A stretch of DNA of 64,000 nucleotides from Nonomuraea angiospora (GTDB lineage: Bacteria; Actinomycetota; Actinomycetes; Streptosporangiales; Streptosporangiaceae): NCBI RefSeq assembly GCF_014873145.1, contig NZ_JADBEK010000001.1:11780001-11844000 (forward strand). Direction: 5' to 3'. Below are positions 55,856 to 64,000 of this stretch, piece after piece (the stretch's first letter is position 1; the number at the start of each line of letters is the position of its first letter). Both the position numbers and the translations under genes were made by a program. The notes under the pieces were generated by a model that saw only the letters and a program-made list of their open reading frames with translations, searched no databases and was not told the DNA's origin.

Positions 55856-55884
55856 TTGCTTAGGGGGCGATGACCAGCTAGTTT
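55856..55884 (+). promoter_or_regulatory. Candidate mihF promoter
   Basis: TTGCTT, a 17-nt spacer and TAGTTT, in a locally AT-richer region. The start would be near 55891, about 40 nt before the mihF GTG. Confidence 0.6.
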
Positions 55885-55929
55885 CCCTTCCCGTCCGAGT
55901 ACATCGACAGAAATTCGAGGTGACCCGGC

Positions 55930-56253
55930 GTGGCTCTTCCTCCACTGACCCCTGAGCAGCGCGCCGCAGCCCTGGAGAAGGCTGCCAAGGCCCGTAAAGA
56001 GCGTGCCGAGGTCAAGAACCGGCTCAAGCATGGCGCGGTTTCTCTGGCTGAGGTGCTCAAGGATGGGCAGACCGACGACGTCATCGGCAAGATGAAGGTG
56101 TCGGCTCTGTTGGAATCGCTCCCCGGCGTCGGCAAGGTCCGCGCCAAGCAGCTCATGGAGCGGCTTGCCATCGCCGAGTCCCGCCGCGTGCGGGGTCTCG
56201 GCGCGAACCAGAGGGCCTCCCTCGAGCGCGAGTTCGGTGGCAACGAGAGCTAA
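55930..56253 (+). CDS. mihF: Actinobacterial integration host factor mIHF
   Basis: A 107-residue nucleoid protein unrelated in fold to proteobacterial IHF. The core [82 protein letters not shown] contains the helix-two-turn-helix [13 protein letters not shown] that contacts DNA. In mycobacteria and Streptomyces it is abundant and shapes the nucleoid. GTG 55930 follows AGGTGA by 7 nt. The order mihF-gmk-rpoZ-coaBC-metK-priA is the conserved actinobacterial arrangement. Confidence 0.97.
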   Translation: MALPPLTPEQRAAALEKAAKARKERAEVKNRLKHGAVSLAEVLKDGQTDDVIGKMKVSALLESLPGVGKVRAKQLMERLAIAESRRVRGLGANQRASLEREFGGNES

Positions 56254-56297
56254 TCTCTGTTCCACAAGAAAGCGCAGGTTCAACGGGGGGTAGGAAA

Positions 56298-56963
56298 GTG
56301 ACCGACAGGTCCTGGTCCGGCGAAGTCAGTGCCTACGAGGCATTCGGGCCCGGCGCGGAGGTCGGATTCTTGCCCTTGAGCGAACGGCGGCTGACGGTCC
56401 TTTCAGGGCCGTCGGGCGTCGGCAAGTCCACGGTCGTCGCCGAGCTCCGGCGGGCACACCCCGCGGTGTGGCTGTCGGTCTCGGTGACCACCAGGAGGCC
56501 CCGTCCCGGTGAGGTGAACGGGGTCCACTACTACTTCGTCGACGGCGAGGAGTTCGACCGGCTGGTGACGGCCGGGGAGCTGCTCGAGTGGGCGGAGTTC
56601 GCGGGAAACCGCTACGGCACGCCGCGCGAGCCGGTGCTGAAGAAGCTCGCCGACGGGGTCCCCACCCTGCTCGAGATCGACCTCGAAGGCGCCAGGCAGG
56701 TGCGCAGGAGCATGCCCGAGGCCCTGCTGGTGTTCCTGGCCCCGCCCACCTGGGAGGAGCTGGAGAAGCGGCTGCGTGGCCGCGGCACCGAGCCCGAGGA
56801 CGTCATCGCCCGCCGCCTGGAGGCTGGGCGGGTCGAGATGGCCGCGGAGCAGGAGTTCGACTTGACACTCGTGAACACAAGCGTCCAAGACGTGTGCCGC
56901 CGGCTGATAGCCTTGATGACTGACCCTCAGGGGGTCACGACAACCACCAACCGAGAGGTCTGA
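56298..56963 (+). CDS. gmk: Guanylate kinase
   Basis: It phosphorylates GMP to GDP. The 221-residue P-loop kinase has [42 protein letters not shown] for GMP binding, [17 protein letters not shown] and [13 protein letters not shown]. An N-terminal extension of about 30 residues before the P-loop region ([30 protein letters not shown]) is unusual in length but has a GTG start and fits between the genes. It is followed 4 nt later by rpoZ. Confidence 0.96.
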   Translation: MTDRSWSGEVSAYEAFGPGAEVGFLPLSERRLTVLSGPSGVGKSTVVAELRRAHPAVWLSVSVTTRRPRPGEVNGVHYYFVDGEEFDRLVTAGELLEWAEFAGNRYGTPREPVLKKLADGVPTLLEIDLEGARQVRRSMPEALLVFLAPPTWEELEKRLRGRGTEPEDVIARRLEAGRVEMAAEQEFDLTLVNTSVQDVCRRLIALMTDPQGVTTTTNREV

Positions 56964-56967
56964 CATC

Positions 56968-57237
56968 GTGGCAGGCACCACCCCGGCCGCGGAGGGCATC
57001 ACCAACCCGCCGATCGACGCGCTGCTCGACATCGTCGACAGCAAGTACTCCCTGGTGATCATGGGTGCCAAGCGCGCCCGCCAGATCAACGCTTACTACT
57101 CCCAGCTCGGCGAGGGCCTGCTGGAGTACGTCGGCCCGCTGGTCGAGACGCACGCGCAGGAGAAGCCGCTGTCCATCGCGCTGCGCGAGGTCTCCGAGGG
57201 CCTGCTCAACGCCGAGCCCATCGAAGGCGCGGTCTGA
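56968..57237 (+). CDS. rpoZ: RNA polymerase omega subunit
   Basis: The 89-residue omega subunit helps assemble and stabilise RNA polymerase. Conserved segments are [34 protein letters not shown] (with the AKRARQIN motif contacting beta-prime) and [17 protein letters not shown] 56968 lies 4 nt after the gmk stop; coaBC follows 8 nt later. The grouping with gmk is widely conserved. Confidence 0.97.
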   Translation: MAGTTPAAEGITNPPIDALLDIVDSKYSLVIMGAKRARQINAYYSQLGEGLLEYVGPLVETHAQEKPLSIALREVSEGLLNAEPIEGAV

Positions 57238-57245
57238 CGCCTTCG

Positions 57246-58718
57246 ATGAAGGTCGTCCTGGGCGTCAGCGGCGGCATCGCCGCGTACAAGGCTTGCGAGC
57301 TGTTGCGCCTGTTCACCGAGTCGGGGCACGAGGTGCGGGTCGTGCCGACCCGCGAGGCGCTGAAGTTCGTGGGCGCGCCCACCTGGGCCGCCCTGTCCGG
57401 CAACCCCGTGTCCGCCGAGGTCTGGGACGACGTTCACGAGGTGCCCCACGTGCGGATCGGCAAGCAGGCCGATCTCGTCGTGGTGGCGCCCGCGACCGCT
57501 GACGTGCTCGCCAGGGCGGCCCACGGGCTGGCCGGCGACCTGCTCACCAACACGCTGCTGACGGCCACCTGCCCGGTCGTGTTCGCGCCCGCGATGCACA
57601 CCGAGATGTGGCAGCACCCCGCCACCCGCGCCAACGTCGAGACGCTGCGCGAGCGGGGCGCCGTCGTGATCGACCCCGCCGTCGGGCGCCTCACCGGCGC
57701 CGACACCGGCCCGGGGCGCCTGCCCGACCCCGCGGAGATCTTCGAGGTCTGCCTGCGGGTGCTGCGCGGCCGGCCCCGCGACCTGGCCGGGCGCAAGGTC
57801 GTCGTCTCCGCCGGAGGCACGCGGGAGGCGATCGACCCGGTCCGCTACCTCGGCAACCGCTCCTCGGGGCGGCAGGGCTACGCGCTGGCGCGCACGGCGG
57901 TCGCCCGGGGGGCCGAGGTGACGCTGGTGGCGGCCAACGTCACGCTGCCCGACCCCGCCGGTGCCAAGGTCGTGCGGGTGGAGTCGGCGTCCGAGCTGCG
58001 CGATGCGGTGCTCGCCGCCGCGGCCGACGCCGACGTGGTGGTCATGGCCGCCGCGGTGGCCGACTTCCGGCCCGCGACGCGGCACGAGGCGAAGATCAAG
58101 AAGACGGACGGCGAGCCGGAGCCGATCTTCCTGGCCAAGAACCCCGACATCCTTGCCGAGCTCGGCACCCTCCGCCGCGAGGCCCGCGCCGCGCGCACGC
58201 ATGCTGGAGGCGCGGCGCAGCCCCTCTCGGCCGCCGCGGATCCGGAACCCGCCGATGCCGCAGCTGCCGGACCGGAGCTTGCCGGTACCGCAGCTGTCGG
58301 GCCGAGGCTTGCCGGTGCCGGTGCCGGTGCCGGCGCTGCGCCGGAGTCCGCCGCTGCCGTTGCGCCGGCATCTGACGTCGCCGGACCGGAAGCCGCCGTC
58401 GCGGGGTCGGAGGCTGCCGTCGCCGGATCCGGGCCGGGGGGCGTCACACCGCGGCGGGAGCGTGGGGCGTACCCCGAGGTGATCGTCGGGTTCGCGGCCG
58501 AGACGCACGACGTGCTCGCCAACGGCCAGGCCAAGCTCGCCCGCAAGGGTTGCGACCTGCTGGTCGTCAACCAGGTGGGGGAGGGGCTGGCGTTCGGCAC
58601 GCCCGACAACGCGGCCACCGTGCTGGTGGCGGGTGGCGACCCGGTCGAGGTGCCGTTCGGGCCCAAGGAGGCTCTCGCCGACGTCGTGTGGGACCTCGTG
58701 GCGGCCCGCCTTCCCTAG
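57246..58718 (+). CDS. coaBC: Phosphopantothenoylcysteine synthetase/decarboxylase with low-complexity insert
   Basis: The bifunctional CoA enzyme. The N-terminal CoaC flavoprotein domain (residues about 1-175; GVSGGIAAYKACELLR, PATADVLARAAHGLAGDLLTNT, FAPAMHTEMW) decarboxylates phosphopantothenoylcysteine. The C-terminal CoaB domain (SAGGTREAIDPVRYLGNRSSGRQG, AAAVADFRP, KIKKTDG, LAKNPDIL) makes it. An Ala/Gly/Pro-rich stretch (residues about 311-408) is inserted between ILAELG and VIVGFAAETHD, so the protein is 490 residues instead of about 400. The insert is in frame and repeat-derived and lies in a surface loop of CoaB, so activity is probably kept. Confidence 0.95.
   Translation: MKVVLGVSGGIAAYKACELLRLFTESGHEVRVVPTREALKFVGAPTWAALSGNPVSAEVWDDVHEVPHVRIGKQADLVVVAPATADVLARAAHGLAGDLLTNTLLTATCPVVFAPAMHTEMWQHPATRANVETLRERGAVVIDPAVGRLTGADTGPGRLPDPAEIFEVCLRVLRGRPRDLAGRKVVVSAGGTREAIDPVRYLGNRSSGRQGYALARTAVARGAEVTLVAANVTLPDPAGAKVVRVESASELRDAVLAAAADADVVVMAAAVADFRPATRHEAKIKKTDGEPEPIFLAKNPDILAELGTLRREARAARTHAGGAAQPLSAAADPEPADAAAAGPELAGTAAVGPRLAGAGAGAGAAPESAAAVAPASDVAGPEAAVAGSEAAVAGSGPGGVTPRRERGAYPEVIVGFAAETHDVLANGQAKLARKGCDLLVVNQVGEGLAFGTPDNAATVLVAGGDPVEVPFGPKEALADVVWDLVAARLP
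58176..58469 (+). repeat. Repeat-derived coding insert in coaBC
   Basis: A degenerate minisatellite of gcnggnccggaggcnt/gccggtgcc-type units encoding Ala-Gly-Pro-Glu runs (AGPELAGTAAVGPRLAGAGAG, PEAAVAGSEAAVAGS). It has no counterpart in typical CoaBC proteins. Confidence 0.8.
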
Positions 58719-58859
58719 CGCGGCCCCGCACTTCCGGGTTGGACGTATCCGGTGCTCATACCCCGTATTGGACCGTTCAAATCGTACAAGACCGATTACC
58801 CGATCACCTATTGCTACACCCCTACACGCCTGCGGATACTTGGGGCGAAGGGGGATGGA

Positions 58860-59222
58860 ATGCCGGTGGGTTCTGCTGTCAGAGACCGTTGTAGAACATT
58901 GCTCGGCGACCAGGGAGAGATCCGCTACGTCTTTCCGGCGGTGTCGGCGGGACCGGGCGGGACGGGGAATTTCCTGGTCGTGGTCACCGCTTCCTCGATA
59001 TCGGTGCTGGCCACCAGGACGCTCAGGAGCGATCGGCCGGTCGCGGTGTTCGCGGAGTTCCCGCGACACACCCGGCTCGGTCCCATCCTGCCTGGGCCGG
59101 TCATCGAGCTGGACTCCATAGTGTTCGAGTTCGACGAGGAGTACGCCGCGGTGGTGGCGGCCGCCGACGCGGAGATCTTCGCGCCGGAGACCCTGCCGCC
59201 CGACCCGCTGCCCGAGCTGTGA
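58860..59222 (+). CDS. Conserved hypothetical protein
   Basis: I do not recognise a characterised family. The 120-residue protein starts at ATG 58860 after AAGGGGG (5-nt spacing) and reads PVGSAVRDRCRTLLGDQGEIRYVFPAVSAGPGG, then a beta-rich stretch (FLVVVTASSISVLATRTL) and an acidic end (EEYAAVVAAADAEIFAPETLPPDP). It looks like a soluble alpha/beta protein, perhaps PH-like. The frame extends to 58752, but that part is AT-richer and probably promoter. It is a stand-alone gene between coaBC and metK. Confidence 0.75.
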   Translation: MPVGSAVRDRCRTLLGDQGEIRYVFPAVSAGPGGTGNFLVVVTASSISVLATRTLRSDRPVAVFAEFPRHTRLGPILPGPVIELDSIVFEFDEEYAAVVAAADAEIFAPETLPPDPLPEL

Positions 59223-59268
59223 CGGAAACTGGACGCGGACGGTTTCGCGCCCTGGCGCCGGGTGGGGC

Positions 59269-59349
59269 TAGACTTCGGCGAGGCCCAGGCATGCCCATGC
59301 GTCCCGGGCCTTAAATCCGTCAGCAGCCGCTGCATGAGGAGCCACTGAG
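59269..59349 (+). promoter_or_regulatory. metK promoter and structured leader
   Basis: TAGACT (59269-59274) is a likely -10 box, giving a leader of about 70 nt. It can fold as AGGCCC (59281-59286) with GGGCCT (59306-59311), enclosing GCATG-CC-CATGC (59289-59300). GAGGAG precedes the TTG start. It does not match the SAM-I, SAM-II or SAM-IV consensus as I know them. Confidence 0.5.
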
Positions 59350-60537
59350 TTGTCACGTCGCCTGTTCACCTCCGAGTCGGTCACCGAAGGCCACCCGGAC
59401 AAGATCGCTGACCAGATCAGTGACGCGATTCTCGACGCCATGCTCAAGGACGACCCCAAGAGCCGGGTCGCGGTCGAGACGCTGATCACTACCGGCCAGG
59501 TCCATGTCGCAGGCGAGGTCACCACCGAGACCTACATCGACATCCCGGCCCTCATCCGGGAGAAGATCCTCGAGATCGGCTACGACGCCTCCCACAAGGG
59601 CTTCGACGGCGCTTCGTGCGGCGTGTCGGTGTCCATCGGCGCCCAGTCCCCCGACATCGCCCAGGGCGTCAACGACGCCTACGAGAGCCGGGTCGACCAG
59701 GCCGAGGACGAGCTGGACCGCCAGGGCGCGGGCGACCAGGGCCTCATGTTCGGCTATGCCTGCCGCGAGACCCCCGAGCTCATGCCGCTGCCGATCACCC
59801 TGGCCCACCGGCTGGCGCAGCGGCTGTCGGAGGTGCGCAAGAGCGGCACGGTGCCCTACCTCCGTCCCGACGGCAAGACGCAGGTGACGATCGAGTACGA
59901 CGGCGACACGCCCGTCCGCCTCGACACCGTGGTGGTCTCCACGCAGCACGCGGCGGAGATCGACCTGCAGGAGATGCTGACGCCGGACATCAAGGAGCAC
60001 GTGGTCGACCCCGTGCTGGCCGGCCTCGACCTCGACACCGAGGGCTACCGCCTGCTGGTCAACCCGACCGGCCGCTTCGAGATCGGCGGCCCCATGGGCG
60101 ACGCCGGCCTGACCGGCCGCAAGATCATCATCGACACCTACGGCGGCATGGCCCGCCACGGTGGCGGCGCCTTCTCCGGCAAGGACCCGTCCAAGGTCGA
60201 CCGCTCGGCGGCCTACGCCATGCGCTGGGTGGCCAAGAACGTCGTCGCCGCCGGCCTGGCCGACCGGTGCGAGGTCCAGGTCGCGTACGCGATCGGCAAG
60301 GCGCAGCCGGTGGGTCTGTTCGTGGAGTGCTTCGGCACCGAGAAGCTGCCGGTCGAGAAGATCCAGGACGCCGTCCTCCAGGTCTTCGACCTGCGCCCGG
60401 CCGCCATCATCCGCGACCTCGACCTGCTGCGCCCGATCTACTCGGAGACCGCCGCCTACGGCCACTTCGGCCGTGAGGGCTTCTCCTGGGAGTCCACGGA
60501 CCGCGCCGAGGCCCTGCGCACCGCCGCCGGCCTCTGA
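59350..60537 (+). CDS. metK: S-adenosylmethionine synthetase
   Basis: It makes S-adenosylmethionine from methionine and ATP. The 395-residue protein has the family signatures [48 protein letters not shown], and [20 protein letters not shown] (P-loop-like), with metal ligands in between. The TTG start follows GAGGAG, and its position fits the conserved [11 protein letters not shown]-terminus. It probably has its own promoter. A gap with degenerate repeats separates it from priA. Confidence 0.97.
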   Translation: MSRRLFTSESVTEGHPDKIADQISDAILDAMLKDDPKSRVAVETLITTGQVHVAGEVTTETYIDIPALIREKILEIGYDASHKGFDGASCGVSVSIGAQSPDIAQGVNDAYESRVDQAEDELDRQGAGDQGLMFGYACRETPELMPLPITLAHRLAQRLSEVRKSGTVPYLRPDGKTQVTIEYDGDTPVRLDTVVVSTQHAAEIDLQEMLTPDIKEHVVDPVLAGLDLDTEGYRLLVNPTGRFEIGGPMGDAGLTGRKIIIDTYGGMARHGGGAFSGKDPSKVDRSAAYAMRWVAKNVVAAGLADRCEVQVAYAIGKAQPVGLFVECFGTEKLPVEKIQDAVLQVFDLRPAAIIRDLDLLRPIYSETAAYGHFGREGFSWESTDRAEALRTAAGL

Positions 60538-60789
60538 CCCACGCCGTCCCAGCTCAAGGGGCGCCGCCTTGGTGCGCGGCGCCTCTGGGCGGGTCAGGCA
60601 GGCCCAGAGCCGGTACGGGTCCGAGAGGCGACCTTCGCGGTCTCGCTTGAGGTGCGAGGGGCGTGCTCGGTGCCGCCGAGCCACCGGATCGTCCAGCCTC
60701 AAGGCGGCGGATCACCGGGCCCCGCCGGAGCCTCCCGGTGCGGGGATCCGGACGGTCCTGATCCGGCCCACCGGGCTCGACCAAGCGGG

Positions 60790-61080
60790 CGCGCCCCGGG
60801 CTACCGAGGCGGTGCTGAAGACGCCCGGCCGAGTGCATCGCTCCGGGCTATTGAGGCGGTGCTGGGGGCGCCTGCCGAGCGCATTGCCCGGGCTGCCGAG
60901 GCGGTGCTGGGGCGCTGACCGAGTGCATCGTCCCGGGTCATCGAGGCGGTTCTGGAGACGCCTGCCGAGTGCAGTGCGCCGGGCTACCGAGACGGTGCTG
61001 GGGATGCCCGCCGAGCGCATCGCGCCGGGCCATCGAGGCGGTGCTGGAGTCGCCTGCCCAGTGCATCGCCCCGGGCGAGG
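60790..61080. repeat. Degenerate 45-47-bp tandem repeat, six copies
   Basis: gaggcggtgctg and close variants recur at 60806, 60853, 60898, 60943, 60989 and 61035 (spacings 47, 45, 45, 46, 46). Each unit also carries a gccgagtgcatcg-type segment and ccgggc. Confidence 0.88.
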
Positions 61081-61184
61081 TCGAGGAGCTGGGCGAATGC
61101 GGGCTGTCGGCGTGCCCGTAACCACTCGGGGCGCGTGGCCCCGGCAACGCCTCCGCTCTCGCTCGGTCACGGCGAACGGTCTGG

Positions 61185-61190
61185 TAGACG
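61185..61190 (+). promoter_or_regulatory. Possible -10 box of a leaderless promoter for priA
   Basis: TAGACG, 6 nt before GTG 61197. It departs from the TAnnnT pattern at the last base, so support is moderate. Confidence 0.35.
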
Positions 61191-61196
61191 TTATGC

Positions 61197-63308
61197 GTGA
61201 CCGACTCCGACGACGCCCTTCTGCCGCTCGACGCCGTGCGGCCCCCAGCGTCGTCGAAGGACACCAAAGGGGCCCCCGCGCCCGCCCCTGAACGCCCCGT
61301 GGCCAGGGTCGTGGTGGACAGCCCGCTGCCGCACCTCGACCGACCCTTCGACTACCTGGTGCCCGACTCCATGCACGAGACGGCCGAGCCGGGCGTGCGG
61401 GTGCGGGTGCGGTTCGCGGGCAAGCTGGTCGACGGGTTCCTGCTGGAACGGGCGGACGAGAGCGAGCACGACGGCAGGCTCATGCCGCTTGAACGCGTGG
61501 TTTCCCCCGAGCGCGTGCTCACCCCGGAGATCGCCGGGCTGGCCAGGGCGGTCGCCGACCGGTACGCGGGCACCCTGACCGACGTGCTCCGCCTGGCCGT
61601 CCCGCCCCGCCACGCCAAGGCCGAGGCGGAGGAGCCCGCCAAGCAGGACCTGCCGCCCGCGGAGCCGTCCCAGACCGAAAGCGCATGGAACGCCTACCCG
61701 ACCGGCCCCTCCTTCCTCGGCGCGCTGCGCGACGGGCGCGCGCCCCGGGCCGTGTGGTCCGCCCTGCCGGGCGCCAGGGGATGGGCGGGGGCGACGGCCG
61801 AGGCCGTGCGGGCGACGCTGGACGGCGGCAGGGGAGCGGTCGTCGTGGTGCCCGACGGGAAGGACGTGGCGCTGGCCGACGGCGAGTTCGCCCGGGTGCT
61901 GGGGCCGGGCAGGCACGTGGCGCTCACCGCCGACCTCGGCCCGGCCGAGCGCTACCGACGGTGGCTGAAGGTGCTGAGAGGCCAGGTGCGGGCCGTCGTC
62001 GGCACCAGGGCCGCCATGTTCGCCCCCGTCGCCGATCTCGGCCTGGTGGCCATCTGGGACGACGGTGACGACCTCCACGCCGAGCGCCTGGCGCCGTATC
62101 CGCACGCCCGCGAGGTTCTCGGCCTGCGCGCCCACAGGAGCGGCGCCGCGATGCTCATCGGCGGATACGCGCGCACCGCCGAGGCCACCCAGCTCGTCGC
62201 CTCCGGCTGGGCCAGGCCGATCGTGGCCGCCCGCACGACGATCAGGGGCCTGGGCCCCCGGGTGCGCCCCGCCGGGGAGGACGCCGAACTGGCCAAGGAC
62301 CAGGCGGCCCGGCAGGCCAGGCTCCCCAGCCTCGCCTGGCGGGCCCTGCGCCACGGCCTGGAGAGCGGGCCCGTGCTCGTGCAGGTGCCCAGACGCGGCT
62401 ACCTGCCCGCCCTGGCCTGCCGGCACTGCCGCACCCCCGCCCGCTGCGCCCTGCCCCCCACGCGCAGGGCGGCGTCGCCGCCGGACCCGCACGCCGGCGC
62501 GGCCTTCCCGATCCCGGAGGCGCCGGCGGGGCCCGGCCACCTGTGCCACGGGCCGCTGGCCCTCAGAGGCGGCCACGCGGCCCCCTACTGCCGCTGGTGC
62601 GGCCGGGTGGACGCCGACTGGCGCTGCTCGTCCTGCGGCAGCCCCAGGCTCCGCGCCGTGGTCACCGGCGCCAGGCGCACCGCGGAGGAGCTCGGCAGGG
62701 CCTTCCCCTCCGTGCAGGTGCGCACGTCGGGCCGCGACGGCGTCCTGGCCACCGTCCCCGCCGCCCGCGCGCTGGTCGTCGCCACGCCGGGCGCCGAGCC
62801 CGTGGCGGAGGGCGGCTACGCGGCGGCCGTGCTGCTCGACGGCTGGGCGCTCCTGGGCAGGGCCGACCTGAGGGCGAGCGAGGAGGCGGTGCGCAGGTGG
62901 ATGAACGCCGCCGCCCTGCTCCGCCCCGCCGCCGAGCTGGTGGTGCTCGGCGACGCCGCGCTGCCCGCCGTTCAGGCCCTGCTGAGGTGGGACCCCGTCA
63001 CCCACGCCGAGCGCGAGCTGGGCGACCGCGCCGAGCTGGGCTTCCCGCCGGCGGTGCGGATGGCCACGCTCACGGGCGTGGCGAGCGCGGTCAGGCAGAT
63101 GCTCGACGAGGTACGCCTGCCGCCCGACGCCGAGGTGCTGGGCCCCGTCCCCGTGGACGAGGCGGGCCAGGAACGCGCCATGATCCGCGTACGGAGGTCC
63201 GGCGGGGCGGCCCTGGCGGCCGCGCTCAAAGGGGCCATTGGGGTGCGTGCGGCACGTAAGACGCCCGATGTCGTGAAGGTGAGTGTCGACCCGCTCGACC
63301 TGATTTAG
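61197..63308 (+). CDS. priA: Primosomal protein N' (PriA), actinobacterial helicase-deficient form
   Basis: PriA recognises stalled forks and starts replisome reloading. The 703-residue protein has the N-terminal 3'-DNA-binding domain (VARVVVDSPLPHLDRPFDYLVP, VRVRFAGKLVDGFLL), a helicase-like core and a zinc region (YLPALACRHCRTPARC, YCRWCGRVDADWRCSSCG). The Walker A position reads LPGARGWAGATAEA rather than GxGKT, and the DEEH box reads IWDDGDDL. It therefore cannot be an active ATPase of the usual kind, which is typical of actinobacterial PriA. It supports fork binding but not unwinding. The GTG start may be at the mRNA 5' end. Confidence 0.95.
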   Translation: MTDSDDALLPLDAVRPPASSKDTKGAPAPAPERPVARVVVDSPLPHLDRPFDYLVPDSMHETAEPGVRVRVRFAGKLVDGFLLERADESEHDGRLMPLERVVSPERVLTPEIAGLARAVADRYAGTLTDVLRLAVPPRHAKAEAEEPAKQDLPPAEPSQTESAWNAYPTGPSFLGALRDGRAPRAVWSALPGARGWAGATAEAVRATLDGGRGAVVVVPDGKDVALADGEFARVLGPGRHVALTADLGPAERYRRWLKVLRGQVRAVVGTRAAMFAPVADLGLVAIWDDGDDLHAERLAPYPHAREVLGLRAHRSGAAMLIGGYARTAEATQLVASGWARPIVAARTTIRGLGPRVRPAGEDAELAKDQAARQARLPSLAWRALRHGLESGPVLVQVPRRGYLPALACRHCRTPARCALPPTRRAASPPDPHAGAAFPIPEAPAGPGHLCHGPLALRGGHAAPYCRWCGRVDADWRCSSCGSPRLRAVVTGARRTAEELGRAFPSVQVRTSGRDGVLATVPAARALVVATPGAEPVAEGGYAAAVLLDGWALLGRADLRASEEAVRRWMNAAALLRPAAELVVLGDAALPAVQALLRWDPVTHAERELGDRAELGFPPAVRMATLTGVASAVRQMLDEVRLPPDAEVLGPVPVDEAGQERAMIRVRRSGGAALAAALKGAIGVRAARKTPDVVKVSVDPLDLI

Positions 63309-63345
63309 ACCATTTCCCCGATTCGCTCATCTGAAGGCCAGCCGT

Positions 63346-63351
63346 TAGCGT
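63346..63351 (+). promoter_or_regulatory. -10 box of a leaderless promoter for the last gene
   Basis: TAGCGT, 6 nt before GTG 63358. Confidence 0.5.
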
Positions 63352-63357
63352 GCCCAT

Positions 63358-64000
63358 GTGTCGATCGAATGGGTGAACCAGGCCATCGACGACCTGCGCG
63401 CTTGGGGGCGCGCGCGGGAAGTCGAGGTGGACGCGGACGAGGTCCGCCTGCTCTGCGACTACGCCAGCGACTACCTCAACGTCAACGAGCTGGGTGACTT
63501 CAGCCCGGAGACCTTCGACGAGCTGCTGCTGTCCATCTACCCGCGCAAGGTCATCGCCCCCCCGGAGAGCGCTCCGGAGACCGTCGCCGCCGCCCGCACC
63601 CTCGTCGACTACCTCAGCGAGGCGGGCGCGGTGCCCGAGCCGACGGCGGTGCTCATGCGCGACAGGCTCGACGACATCGCGCCGCGCCTGCCCGAGGCCC
63701 TCGCCGACCCCGCCAACTTCGGCATGGCCAAGAGCCTGTTCAGCTCCATCGGCCCGGAGTCGCTCGAGCAGGCGGTCGCCATCCCCTCAGGGGAGGTGCC
63801 CGACCTGGGCGAGGCGCCCTGCGACTGCCCCGGGTGCACGCCGCTGCCCGCCGTCCGGCTGGCCGCGCGGGAGGACCTCGTCGCGGCGCTGGAGAGCGTG
63901 CCCCTGCTGGCCGAGGACCCGCTGCCCGACACCGGCGACCCGCTGGAGGGCTGGGCGGCGCGGGTCGCCGACCTGGTCGAGCGGGAGGAGGGGCACTACG
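63358..64000 (+). CDS. Hypothetical protein, 5' part (runs off the window)
   Basis: A frame of at least 214 codons, open to the window edge. It starts at GTG 63358, 6 nt after a TAGCGT box, and reads SIEWVNQAIDDLRAWGRARE. I do not recognise a family. The visible part is acidic and helical, with a Cys cluster APCDCPGCTPLPAVRLAAREDLV near residues 155-180 that could bind metal. Codon use is like the neighbours, so the gene looks real. It follows priA in the same direction. Confidence 0.75.
   Translation, partial: MSIEWVNQAIDDLRAWGRAREVEVDADEVRLLCDYASDYLNVNELGDFSPETFDELLLSIYPRKVIAPPESAPETVAAARTLVDYLSEAGAVPEPTAVLMRDRLDDIAPRLPEALADPANFGMAKSLFSSIGPESLEQAVAIPSGEVPDLGEAPCDCPGCTPLPAVRLAAREDLVAALESVPLLAEDPLPDTGDPLEGWAARVADLVEREEGHY

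Larger units (their letters stand above)
54937..55929. other. Gene-free region between the pyr operon and mihF
   Basis: 993 bp with no credible gene; the long frames have no ribosome site or domain and arise from repeats. The first 330 bp hold two tandem arrays (46-bp and 45-bp periods). The middle has small inverted repeats (aagatcg / cgatctt, 55615-55653). The last 80 bp hold the mihF promoter and are clearly less GC-rich. Confidence 0.7.
60538..61196. other. Gene-free region between metK and priA
   Basis: 659 bp without a credible gene. The first 240 bp show nothing distinct. The rest is a degenerate tandem repeat followed by the priA promoter region. Open frames on both strands are repeat artefacts without ribosome sites. 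Confidence 0.65.

Noticed and set aside
59269..59349. SAM riboswitch upstream of metK
   Set aside because: The leader can fold, but the conserved SAM-I, SAM-II and SAM-IV sequences I know are absent.
60161..61291. Plus-strand frame of 376 codons spanning the metK end and the gap
   Set aside because: It lies out of frame within metK and continues through degenerate repeats.

Overview
The window is a very GC-rich chromosomal segment from an actinomycete. GTG and TTG starts are common, and several actinobacterial hallmarks are present: an mIHF-type integration host factor, BldD with its c-di-GMP signature, a PASTA Ser/Thr kinase near an Rv2175c-type DNA-binding protein, a SAV_6107-type HEPN protein, and a PriA without helicase motifs. 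Gene content and order fit Streptosporangiales (Nonomuraea/Streptosporangium-like). The genus is my inference.

Layout. 0-7 kb: the end of pfkA, two tandem MHYT membrane sensors, a two-component pair, thiI, a YiaAB membrane protein, and DAHP synthase preceded by a Phe-Trp-Tyr leader peptide and attenuator. 7-12 kb: a molybdopterin oxidoreductase, a LytS/LytTR pair with a small membrane protein and a Na+/solute symporter, and endonuclease IV. 12.9-21 kb: a purine catabolic cluster running from urate to glyoxylate (uraD, uraH, urate oxidase, xanthine dehydrogenase FAD and FeS subunits, a deaminase, an EF-hand protein, glycerate kinase, allantoinase, allantoicase). The Mo-binding xanthine dehydrogenase subunit is missing. 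21-30 kb: the PASTA kinase, thiOSG behind a TPP riboswitch, an FAD oxidoreductase, the Rv2175c homologue, thiE, a polyprenyl synthase and metF. 30.3-31.5 kb: a gene-free island built of several tandem-repeat arrays. 31.5-38.9 kb: a GNAT protein, a YbaK editing-domain protein, an L,D-transpeptidase lipoprotein, membrane proteins, TetR, a P450 with its ferredoxin, and a HEPN protein. 39.7-45 kb: bldD with an apparent autoregulatory promoter, then a four-gene arginine deiminase operon (arcA-arcC-APC permease-USP). This operon is divergent from the pyrimidine operon pyrR-pyrB-pyrC-carA-carB-pyrK-pyrD-pyrF (45.1-54.9 kb), which has a PyrR-type RNA hairpin. 55.9-64 kb: mihF-gmk-rpoZ-coaBC, a small conserved protein, metK, priA and a truncated hypothetical gene.

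Three themes run through the window. First, many genes have a TAnnnT (or near) -10 hexamer 6-7 nt before the start codon, so their mRNAs are probably leaderless. Second, the gene-free gaps at gene 3' ends carry degenerate tandem repeats, often with a 45-46 bp period but unrelated unit sequences. Short minisatellites also expand inside coding genes (thiO, coaBC, an XDH subunit). Third, several biosynthetic operons carry recognisable RNA regulators (aromatic attenuator, TPP riboswitch, PyrR hairpin). No CRISPR array, IS element, prophage or tRNA was recognised.
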